Shown one piece after another: positions 1 to 6,156 of a DNA stretch of 29,400 nucleotides. The stretch covers positions 1 to 29,400 of the forward strand of contig JAGBBE010000189.1 of assembly GCA_017938645.1 (NCBI GenBank), written 5' to 3'. The translations under genes were made by a program, and so were the position numbers. The notes under the pieces were generated by a model that had not been told where the DNA came from, did no database searches, and was given only the letters and a program-made list of their open reading frames with translations. Each line of letters begins with the position of its first letter. The stretch's first letter is position 1. The stretch is from Clostridia bacterium (GTDB lineage: Bacteria > Bacillota_A > Clostridia > Christensenellales > Aristaeellaceae).

Positions 1-31
1 CAAATCCTGCTAACACGCAGAAATCTTTGCA

Positions 32-1507
32 TCAGGCGCGCTGCTGTGCACCGAGCGTCAGGGATTGCAGAAGTTTCCGGCACAGCTCCGGGTTTTGCTG
101 AATCTGTGCCATCAGAGCGGACACATCCGCGCTGTCCTGCGCCTCCCCCGCCGTTTCCCGATGCGGATAGAAGCTGTTCTCCACCAGCCGTGACAGGGCG
201 CGCTTCTCGTAGTCCAGCGCCTCGTTGTAGTGGTTCATCAGGACCTCCGGCGACTGTCCGGCGTTTTCCGCAACCAACTGATAGTTGTTCTGCGACAGAC
301 GTACCTTGTGCATCTGCCCAGACTTGCGAAGCCCCTGGAAATCAATGCGTTCATTCTCCGGGATACCGATCCGCTTCTGATGTTCCTTGAAGCTCTTTTC
401 CAGATTCTTGGGATCGACAGGCCGTCCGTCCGTCTGGCAAATCAGCAAACCGTAATCCCGATACTCCTCGCGGAAGAACGCCTTGTTTTCCTCAATCCGC
501 GCCAATCTCTCGCGCAGCTCATCCAGCAGCGGCGTGGTCAAATACTGCTTCCGATGGCTGTCCTCCGTTTTCGGTCCCTTGAGGATCATGCTGCTTTTCG
601 AGGTGAGCACCTGCTTGGGGAAGATGCGCAGCACCTCATGCTTGGGCAGCACGCCGATTGCGCTGTCTGATACGCGCTGAATCTGCCGGGTGATCCACAG
701 GCTGCCATCCCGGAAATCAATCGTGTGCAGGTCAATTCCCGCGGTTTCGCCAGCCCGCAGGGAGCAGACAAACGCCAGGTGAACGGCCAGGTGAAGCAGC
801 TCGTCCTCCTTGATGCTGTCGAGCACCTCGTAAACACGCCGGGCATCCCAGGCCCTCCGCTTGACCGTCTTTTCCGTGGGTGCGGTGACCTTGGGGATTT
901 CGCTGATGTAGTGCCACTTCTTTGCCGTCTCAAAGCCGGAGGTCAGGATCGTAAAGCACTTCTTTACGGTACTGGAGGACAGCGTTGGAACGTCCTCCAG
1001 GCGCTTCCCGTAGCTCTTGGGCCCGCGGCAGGGCTTCCGGCTCAGTGCGTCCAGGAAGTCGTCAATGTCCTCTGCCGTAATGCTGCTCATCACCCGGTCA
1101 CCAAAGTACGGCAGAATATGCCGGTCCAGATTGCTGCGATAGCTGTCATAGGAGTTGGGCGAAAAGCGCTCCTTTCTCGCGTGGATGGGCAGCCACTTCT
1201 CCGCAAACTCTCGATAGGTCTTTGCGGTATTGTCCTCCGCTGCGCGCGGCGGTGCTTCCTCCTGCGTTCTGGGGCGAAAACGCTCAACCACCTCCCGCTC
1301 CACAGCGCGCTTGCACTGGTATTCGGCTGCAGCCTTTCGGATCTCGTGGTGAAGCCGATTCTTTTGCAGATAGTCGATATAAGCCTTCCTGTGCATCGCC
1401 TCCAGCTCGGTGGAATAGGTTTCCCATTGGTGCTTGACCTTGCCGTCTTCTGTACGGTAGGGATAAATGATGTTGTGGGCAATGCCCCTCACTTTGTAGG
1501 TTGCCAT
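32..1507 (-). CDS. int: Tyrosine recombinase / integrase of an integrative element
   Basis: This 491-residue protein has the layout of Tn916-type integrases: an N-terminal arm-binding region (about 1-90), a SAM-like core-binding domain (about 95-200) and a C-terminal catalytic domain (about 215-450). Visible catalytic residues are R251 in SLRAGE, probable beta-hairpin K313, R394 and the tyrosine nucleophile Y427 in MNHYNEA. The histidine of the usual HxxR box is Q391 (QGLR), and the usual second histidine (LGHSS-like) is Q418 (AGQSPE). Such replacements occur in some integrases, but activity cannot be assumed. ATG at 1507 follows an AAAGGAAAG ribosome site. It lies just downstream of the xis-like gene in the same direction, so both are probably made from the promoter at 1820-1848. 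Its 3' end points to the window edge, where the left attachment site is expected. Confidence 0.93.
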   Translation of the reverse strand: MATYKVRGIAHNIIYPYRTEDGKVKHQWETYSTELEAMHRKAYIDYLQKNRLHHEIRKAAAEYQCKRAVEREVVERFRPRTQEEAPPRAAEDNTAKTYREFAEKWLPIHARKERFSPNSYDSYRSNLDRHILPYFGDRVMSSITAEDIDDFLDALSRKPCRGPKSYGKRLEDVPTLSSSTVKKCFTILTSGFETAKKWHYISEIPKVTAPTEKTVKRRAWDARRVYEVLDSIKEDELLHLAVHLAFVCSLRAGETAGIDLHTIDFRDGSLWITRQIQRVSDSAIGVLPKHEVLRIFPKQVLTSKSSMILKGPKTEDSHRKQYLTTPLLDELRERLARIEENKAFFREEYRDYGLLICQTDGRPVDPKNLEKSFKEHQKRIGIPENERIDFQGLRKSGQMHKVRLSQNNYQLVAENAGQSPEVLMNHYNEALDYEKRALSRLVENSFYPHRETAGEAQDSADVSALMAQIQQNPELCRKLLQSLTLGAQQRA

Positions 1508-1532
1508 GATCGCTTTCCTTTCCTGATTCAGG

Positions 1533-1742
1533 TCAGGTAAGCTCCGCTTGCTCGTTCAGCCACTTGTCAAAGGATTCCTTGTGAATTCGCAGGCATCGCT
1601 TTCCCAGCCGCATCACCTTGAATTGTGTGGTTGTTTCGCAAAGCCCATAAGCCTTGCGAAGGCTGATGCCAAGGATTTGAGCCACCTGCTCAGCGGTATA
1701 TGTCCGCTGAACGCATTCCCCTGCAGAAGAATCACGCATCAT
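1533..1742 (-). CDS. xis: Excisionase-like small HTH protein
   Basis: This protein of about 69 residues carries a MerR/excisionase-type winged helix (TYTAEQVAQILGISLRKAYG), then a basic segment ending in WLNEQ, as in the Xis proteins paired with Tn916-like integrases. Its expected role is to bend DNA at the element ends and steer the integrase to excision. The reading frame is open up to an ATG at 1769. ATG 1742 is preferred because AAAGGAG sits five bases before it and no such site precedes 1769. It ends 25 bp before the integrase start, so the two genes form a xis-int unit. Confidence 0.85.
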   Translation of the reverse strand: MMRDSSAGECVQRTYTAEQVAQILGISLRKAYGLCETTTQFKVMRLGKRCLRIHKESFDKWLNEQAELT

Positions 1743-1753
1743 ACGTTCTCCTT

Positions 1754-1780
1754 TCACTGTGCTGCACATTTATGGATCAC
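1754..1780 (-). other. Possible 8-codon leader ORF ahead of xis
   Basis: A GTG start at 1780 lies behind an AAGGAGGT-like ribosome site (1783-1790) and opens a reading frame of eight codons that stops inside the xis Shine-Dalgarno. The layout would allow translational coupling to xis. It is too short to prove by coding signal, so it is only a candidate. Confidence 0.3.
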
Positions 1781-1819
1781 TGTACCTCCTTCCGTTTTTT
1801 CTGATTAGCAGGTACAGAC

Positions 1820-1848
1820 ATTCTATAAATAGCTACAGACTCTGTCAA
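1820..1848 (-). promoter_or_regulatory. Sigma-70-type promoter of the xis-int unit
   Basis: On the minus strand a perfect -35 box TTGACA (1843-1848) is separated by 17 bp from a -10 box TAGAAT (1820-1825). Transcription would start near 1813 and run into xis. A CTGCTAAT motif (minus strand, 1804-1811) overlaps the predicted start. This motif also recurs near both ends of the element, so it may be a site for Int or Xis autoregulation; that is inference. Confidence 0.7.
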
Positions 1849-2179
1849 CAGTGTCGCCATGTAGAATATGGGGCAAGCACAAGGTCGCGGCCCGCTTCAC
1901 CGCGTCATAGCCCCGCCTGTGCCGTCGGCATTTTGACCATCGTACACCGCAGGAACTCCCTCTCCATTCAGTGGAGGGCTGTAGTAGAAGTCTCATTATT
2001 TCCGCATGGGATCGTTGCGAACGCGCTGGCTGCAGCGCGGTTGACAGGCTGCGTGAATCGCTCGGGTATCGCGGATACCGTCCTTGCGCCGCCCTGTCTG
2101 CCGCTCCCTCCACACGGATGAATGTCCTGTGCTTGCTATGAGGCAGATTGATCAGCCTGTTTATCAAGGTGCAAAGAAT
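1849..2179. other. No supported gene
   Basis: Open frames of 110-120 codons exist on both strands, but none has a ribosome binding site, a recognisable domain or plausible composition. A short inverted repeat, ggtatc-gcg-gatacc, lies near 2066-2081. The stretch is probably degenerated element DNA. Confidence 0.5.
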
Positions 2180-2515
2180 CTATGGGGAAAACTGTTCGAG
2201 TATGGTTCTGATGACGCACCGGTCTTCAGCAGATACAAGAGACGCTGCTATTTTCAGAACTCTGATCTGTTCGGCGCACAGCGTATGCTGCTGCGGAGAA
2301 TACCAATCTGCCACCTTATAGCCGCCGCCATAGCGCCCGCGGACAGATTCTATTGGGTGAGAGAGCATGAGCTCGTGCAAATCATTTTGCATCGTCCGAA
2401 CGCTGACGTGAAATTCCACAGCCAGGTTAGAGGCCGTGTCAAAGCGCCTGCGCAGCAATACTTGCCATACTGCGCGCTGACGCTCTGTTACTTTTGCGTC
2501 TGCGTTCACGCTCAA
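2180..2515 (-). CDS. Small HTH-type (WYL/DeoR-like N-terminal) DNA-binding protein
   Basis: This protein of up to 111 residues has an HTH_11-type winged helix at about residues 10-65 (ERQRAVWQVLLRRRFDTASN, then LAVEFHVSVRTMQNDLHEL), as at the N-terminus of WYL and DeoR family regulators. It has no effector domain, only a short tail (AEQIRVLKIAASLVSAEDRCVIRTI). Such minimal regulators are common between the replication and integration genes of Firmicutes integrative elements. The start is uncertain: TTG at 2515 follows GAAGGTGAGAGGG, and GTG at 2509 is an alternative. It probably controls element genes; its targets are unknown. Confidence 0.65.
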   Translation of the reverse strand: MSVNADAKVTERQRAVWQVLLRRRFDTASNLAVEFHVSVRTMQNDLHELMLSHPIESVRGRYGGGYKVADWYSPQQHTLCAEQIRVLKIAASLVSAEDRCVIRTILEQFSP

Positions 2516-2967
2516 GCCCTCTCACCTTCTTTCGTGCCCCATAAGGTAAGACTACCGCCTAAATATGCAGACATGGTTCCTGTTTAGGAAATTTGTTTTT
2601 ATAACCTGTCAAAACTTATTTAGCAAGCAATATGAATTTGACGCCATGGCTCTGAGCAATGAAAAAACATAAGTATCAGGCATAAAGAACAGTACATTTT
2701 CCAGTCGGCCATTGATTAAAAATCATGCTTATCGGCATTAGCACCTATTGAAACCTGTAGCTATCAACAAGCACAGTACGTTCAACCAGACCAAACAGCG
2801 CTCCGGTATTTGCTATCCAGAGCGCCACTCATTATCTGAGTACAGACTTTATGTCCTCTTTCTGCACACAGATCAGTGCAATAATCCATCTTACGCTCGC
2901 TCATTATAGGTCTCCCTTACAAATGACCCTTGAACCTCTCGGAGCGTATATGAACATAAGAATGAAA
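2516..2967. other. No supported gene
   Basis: This AT-richer stretch has no credible reading frame. An imperfect hairpin (arms 2798-2806 and 2817-2825, one mismatch, 10-nt loop) is the only structure seen before the parAB terminator. In related elements mobilisation genes would be expected about here, so this may mark lost DNA. Confidence 0.5.
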
Positions 2968-3006
2968 AAACTTACAAAAGAACGGGCGCTTTTTCGCGCC
3001 CGTTCT
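2968..3006 (-). terminator. Rho-independent terminator of the parAB transcript
   Basis: A perfect 11-bp stem (2979-2989 with 2996-3006, GC-rich, 6-nt loop) is followed on the minus strand by a T-rich tract of the form TTTTGTAAGTTTTTT. It begins directly after the stop codon of the truncated parB. Confidence 0.88.
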
Positions 3007-3231
3007 CTACGTTCTATCACAGATATCTGATAGAGAAATCAACCAAATCTTTTTCAAATCATAGAAGTAATTCGGAGACATCTCTTCCTTCACAATCCCG
3101 CATAAAAAGTCATGCAGCTCAGAAAGAGGGATCTGCTGAATCTGTTCCCGCGCATCTGCCTGCCGTGTCTCCTCCGTGGAAAAGAGATCATCGTATGAGG
3201 TCAGACTGATGTTTCTGCCGCTGCTTTTCAA
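3007..3231 (-). pseudogene. parB: Truncated ParB-like protein (N-terminal fragment only)
   Basis: Residues 8-42 (ISLTSYDDLFSTEE, then IPLSELHDF) match the N-terminus of the ParB/Spo0J-like proteins that follow ParA in Clostridia integrative elements. In intact proteins the text goes on to the ParB nuclease-like domain (HPF followed by a GxHRR region) and an HTH. Here the match stops at HDF, and 32 unrelated residues lead to a stop at the terminator, so the DNA-binding and CTPase parts are gone (74 residues against roughly 280-450). The TTG start at 3231 is supported by AAAGGAGG nine bases upstream and by a 44-bp overlap with parA. It may still be translated, but it cannot act as a normal ParB. 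Confidence 0.8.
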
Positions 3232-4009
3232 GCTGCAACACCTCCTTTGTCAGCGCGTGATATGCCTGAGCCACCTTGCCCGCAGGATCATGTGCGAAGA
3301 TGCTTTTGCCTTCAGCGCTGATTTCCGCTGCACGCACTGAACGGGGGATCTCCGTATCGAACACCTTGATTCTTGAACCGTAGGTGCTGCGAAGCAGGGA
3401 AGCAATCTCGCGGCTGTTGTTTGTACGGTTGTCCACCATGGTGAGCAGAACGCCGTTGATGCGCAGCTTGTGGTTGATGTTTCGCTTTACGCGGGCAACA
3501 GTAGCCAAAAGCTGCTCAACGCCTTTTGCCGAAAGATACTGAGCCTGGACGGGGATGATAATCCGATCAGCAGCAGCGAGGGCATTGATCGTCAGCATCC
3601 CAAGAGACGGACCACAATCCAGCAAAATGTGATCATATTCCTTGCTGTAATTGGCAAGCACCTGCTTGAGCGTAGTCTCCCGGCTCATGGCGTTGACGAG
3701 GGATACTTCCATGCCGGCCAGAGTAATGTTCGCAGGAAGAATATCCACGCCTTCCTCATGGTGAAGAATACCTTCCCCGGGAGAAAGTGGCGCATCGTTG
3801 AGCACCTTGCTCATGAGATCGGTCAGCGTCACTGGCAGGGCATCCGGCTGCGGATGTCCCAGGCTGATGGTCGCACTACCTTGGGGATCACAATCAGCAA
3901 TGAGCACCTTCTTTCCTTCACGGGCAAGGTCAATGCCGAGATTCACGCAAGTGGTGGTCTTACCTGTGCCTCCCTTTTGATTGACTAACCCGATAATCGA
4001 TGCATTCAT
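3188..4009 (-). CDS. parA: ParA/Soj-type partition ATPase
   Basis: This 273-residue ATPase has the deviant Walker A motif KGGTGKTT near its N-terminus, the A' segment VLIADCDPQGSATI, and Walker B-like DHILLDCGPSLGMLTINAL, all typical of ParA/Soj. Known relatives form ATP-dependent patches on DNA and segregate plasmids or excised elements together with ParB. The frame extends to 4078, but ATG 4009 is chosen because GGAGGGATAAG precedes it and the family N-terminus (ASIIGLVNQKGG) starts there. Its 3' end overlaps the truncated parB by 44 bp. Five 10-bp repeats and a -10 box lie upstream. With ParB broken, ParA may be an orphan or may only repress its own gene. Confidence 0.95.
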   Translation of the reverse strand: MNASIIGLVNQKGGTGKTTTCVNLGIDLAREGKKVLIADCDPQGSATISLGHPQPDALPVTLTDLMSKVLNDAPLSPGEGILHHEEGVDILPANITLAGMEVSLVNAMSRETTLKQVLANYSKEYDHILLDCGPSLGMLTINALAAADRIIIPVQAQYLSAKGVEQLLATVARVKRNINHKLRINGVLLTMVDNRTNNSREIASLLRSTYGSRIKVFDTEIPRSVRAAEISAEGKSIFAHDPAGKVAQAYHALTKEVLQLEKQRQKHQSDLIR

Positions 4010-4091
4010 CTTATCCCTCCGATCATTTGAATAAGAAAAAACACCGCCAGATTGTTCTGACGATGCTCTCAATCTCATCTTTCACGTTACC

Positions 4092-4097
4092 ATTATA
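4092..4097 (-). promoter_or_regulatory. -10 element of the parA promoter
   Basis: The minus strand reads a perfect TATAAT here, about 85 bp before parA. The -35 position at 17 bp spacing falls inside the iteron array (CGATTT, weak), as expected of a promoter whose activity is set by proteins bound to the repeats. Confidence 0.6.
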
Positions 4098-4109
4098 GCA
4101 CAGCTTTTT

Positions 4110-4159
4110 GTCCTAAATCGTCCCAAACTGTCCCAAACCGTCCCATACAGTCCTAACTT
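4110..4159. repeat. Five 10-bp tandem iterons upstream of parA
   Basis: Five consecutive 10-bp units start at 4110, 4120, 4130, 4140 and 4150, each beginning GTCC(C/T)A and mostly of the form GTCCCAAACN. The exact 10-bp period puts every unit on the same face of the helix. They overlap the -35 region of parA. Arrays like this are known as partition centromeres (parS/parC type), Rep-binding iterons or ParA/ParB operators; which applies here is not visible. Confidence 0.85.
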
Positions 4160-4507
4160 TCATGATAGTGTTTTATCCTATAAATGAGCAAATTTGAAAA
4201 ACCTCACAAAAAAAGAGACATCCCAACGTGGTGAATGGTACAATGAAATTGCAACAAAAAACCATCCGACCACCGCCACGAAAGGAGATGTCTCATGCCT
4301 ACAGTGTAAAGCAGTCGAAAGAGATTTGCAAGACCCTAAATGTATTGCAGCTCAAAAAAGTTTTGTCCGATGTCTATCTGGAACACCTGGAAACCATTGA
4401 ATTCATTTTCATAAGGAACTAATCATCAACTTCAACACAATAAGTCGGCAACCGTAGTGCTTAACCTGTTTCGCTGCACCAAACGACTACACTTGAAGGA
4501 GAAATCA
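4160..4507. other. Degenerate stretch between parA iterons and tnpV
   Basis: There is an 8-bp inverted repeat, gagacatc (4215-4222) and gatgtctc (4287-4294), and an AAAGGAG ribosome site at 4281-4287 followed by an ATG at 4295 whose frame stops after four codons. In the next frame about 40 residues read like protein (KQSKEICKTLNVLQLKKVLS), so this may be the start of a frameshifted small gene. I do not recognise it. Confidence 0.4.
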
Positions 4508-4888
4508 ATGATGAAGTCCTTATATGAAGAACTTGGCGGCACCTACACCCTTGCTGATGATGGCATGTTGTACCCTGATTTGGTAATCGGTGATAAAGAC
4601 CCGCGTCCCATTGGAAAATGGGACAGAATGCACATGAAGTATCTGGAGGCGGAACATCCGGGGCTGTATGAGCGGCTCATCCTGAACGGAACACTTGACA
4701 GACATCTGGCTGATGCGAATGAAAGAGCGGTAAGCATGCTGGAAAGGCTGATTGAGCAGATAGCAGCTCAGGAGGGTGTCACCGAAATCTTGAAGGAAGC
4801 ACAGCCTCTTGAATGGGTTGGCAGAATGAACAGCATCCGCAGCAGAGTTGAAGGAATTATCTTGCATGAAGTCATTCTAACTTTATAA
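4508..4888 (+). CDS. tnpV: TnpV family transposon-encoded protein
   Basis: This protein of about 126 residues matches the TnpV family carried by Tn4451/Tn4453-like mobilisable transposons and many Clostridia elements: an N-terminal SLYEELGGTY, then IGKWDRMHMKYL, and a C-terminal AQEGVTEILKEAQPLEWVGR and MNSIRSR. The family's function is unknown. Two adjacent ATG codons (4508 and 4511) follow GAAGGAG, and 4508 has the better spacing. The gene is on the opposite strand to parA and is followed by a strong terminator. The other genes of such transposons (tnpX, tnpZ) are absent, so this is a leftover or an independent passenger. Confidence 0.9.
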   Translation: MMKSLYEELGGTYTLADDGMLYPDLVIGDKDPRPIGKWDRMHMKYLEAEHPGLYERLILNGTLDRHLADANERAVSMLERLIEQIAAQEGVTEILKEAQPLEWVGRMNSIRSRVEGIILHEVILTL

Positions 4889-4896
4889 ATCAATGC

Positions 4897-4940
4897 GCCG
4901 GCACGACCATCAGGGTTGTGCCGGCATCATTGTGTTGCTG
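4897..4940 (+). terminator. Rho-independent terminator after tnpV
   Basis: A 12-bp stem (4897-4908 with 4914-4925, one G-T pair, loop ATCAG) is followed by a moderately T-rich tail. It lies 8 bp after the tnpV stop codon. Confidence 0.8.
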
Positions 4941-5274
4941 ATTTTTCGTCAAAATACCGAGGAGTTTTAACGAGCCCAAAACATACAACATGTAGTATTA
5001 ATAGAAATTTCAATATTCAATATATGGTATGCAATTGGCCGATTTTCGATTCTAAGGGACTGAAATATAAGCAAACGGGGATTTGGCCATCTGTATGGAG
5101 AAAAAACGCTCTCAGGGCAAAATTGAGGGATTTGGTGCCATATCGCTGACAGCCATCACTCGATCTCTCACGCTGCTCAAATTCCAGCCATCGCTTTATA
5201 GCTGAACAGCGCAATCATAGTTACCTTTGCCAACCTGGATGGGCGGATTCATTCTTCATTTGCCTTCCCCCTGA
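4941..5274. other. No supported gene; tiny truncated ORF at 5221-5259
   Basis: This AT-rich stretch has only short unconvincing frames. On the minus strand, a GGGGGAAGG ribosome-like site directly after the oleate hydratase stop leads to an ATG at 5259 and 12 codons ending at 5221. It could be the stump of one more gene of the cargo operon. Confidence 0.4.
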
Positions 5275-5577
5275 TCAGCCGATTACATGGTATTCAGCCA
5301 GCAGCTTTTCGATATCGGTGCCGTGGATACGCTTGAGTAGTTCATGTACAGCTGCTTTTTCCTTCATACCCAGCTTCATATCGGTAAGGGGACGGCCATC
5401 ACGCAGCATGACAGAGGCGTTCAAAAGGTCGCGCACATCATATGTGCTGCCCCATACTTCAGGCACACCCCGATCAACGTTCAGCAACGTGTACACTGCC
5501 TCCATACCGGTGCGCATAGAGTATTCGGTGGTGAAGATGGTATCCCGCTTGGTTTCGGCAAACTGGCCCAGGAATTT
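5275..5577 (-). pseudogene. ohyA: Oleate hydratase (MCRA family) C-terminal remnant
   Basis: The 100 residues before the stop at 5275 match the C-terminus of oleate hydratases (myosin-cross-reactive antigen family): FLGQFAETKRDTIFTTEYSM, then RTGMEAVYTLLNVDRGVPEV, a DVRDLL segment and a terminal KRIHGTDIEKLLAEYHVI. Intact enzymes have about 560-650 residues, bind FAD and add water to the double bond of oleic and linoleic acid, which detoxifies unsaturated fatty acids. Only the last sixth remains, with no start codon or ribosome site, and a TGA in the same frame just upstream (5584-5586). The coding text begins where the TetR protein should end, so a deletion of some 1.5 kb probably fused the two genes. 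Confidence 0.85.
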
Positions 5578-6107
5578 CTGAAATCACTGTGGATTATGGC
5601 TGCCGTGGTATCGGCTACTTCCTGAGGGGAAGCCTGCATATTCCTCTGTATCCATTCCAGTACGATGCCCATAAAAGCATAGGTGTAGAATATCGCAACC
5701 ATGTGCTTTCCTTTTTCGCTGATCTGAAGCCTTGCGGCTTGCTCCTCTACCACAGGCAGCAGTAATGCTTCCACCTCCCGGCGCAAATACCTTTCAACCA
5801 GTTCCCGATCCATGGCGCGATATGCGTTCAGGATCAGGGATTGATTGGCCTTCAGCATCTCCAGCAGGTTCAGAAAGCCTTGCTGCCAACTGTCGCGGGT
5901 GTGGCAGTCGGCCGTAGCGGCGTGCAGCGTCTCCTGGAAGGTCCACTCCGCCAGATCATAGATATCCTTGAAGTGATAGTAGAAGGTCATCCGGCTGATC
6001 CCGCACGCCTCCGTCATATCGTTGATTGTGATTTTTGTGATCTGCTTCTTCTGCAAAAGCTGTTTCAGGGCGTTGGCGAGGGCCTGCTTGGTGGCGTTGC
6101 CTTTCAT
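5481..6107 (-). CDS. TetR/AcrR family regulator, 3' end altered by deletion
   Basis: This 208-residue frame has an N-terminal TetR helix-turn-helix at about residues 5-50 (ITKITINDMTEACGISRMTF, then YYHFKDIYDLAEW) and a TetR C-terminal ligand domain. The normal text runs to about IIHSDF (residue ~177). After that the frame enters the oleate hydratase remnant out of register and gives about 31 low-quality residues (RNSWASLPKPSG and on). The fold is probably intact. ATG 6107 follows AGGAGG. It is the last complete gene of the MMPL operon, 49 bp after the heptad-repeat gene. By analogy with TetR regulators of MMPL pumps (FarR of Staphylococcus aureus) it may sense fatty acids; this is inference. 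Confidence 0.88.
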   Translation of the reverse strand: MKGNATKQALANALKQLLQKKQITKITINDMTEACGISRMTFYYHFKDIYDLAEWTFQETLHAATADCHTRDSWQQGFLNLLEMLKANQSLILNAYRAMDRELVERYLRREVEALLLPVVEEQAARLQISEKGKHMVAIFYTYAFMGIVLEWIQRNMQASPQEVADTTAAIIHSDFRNSWASLPKPSGIPSSPPNTLCAPVWRQCTRC

Positions 6108-6156
6108 GATCCGCTTCCTCCTTCAAAACGGGTCGGACGAAAACGCTGTCATTCGT

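Noticed and set aside
1823..2167. A 114-codon minus-strand frame between xis and the HTH gene
   Set aside because: Composition is Arg/Ser-rich, there is no ribosome site, and no family is recognisable.
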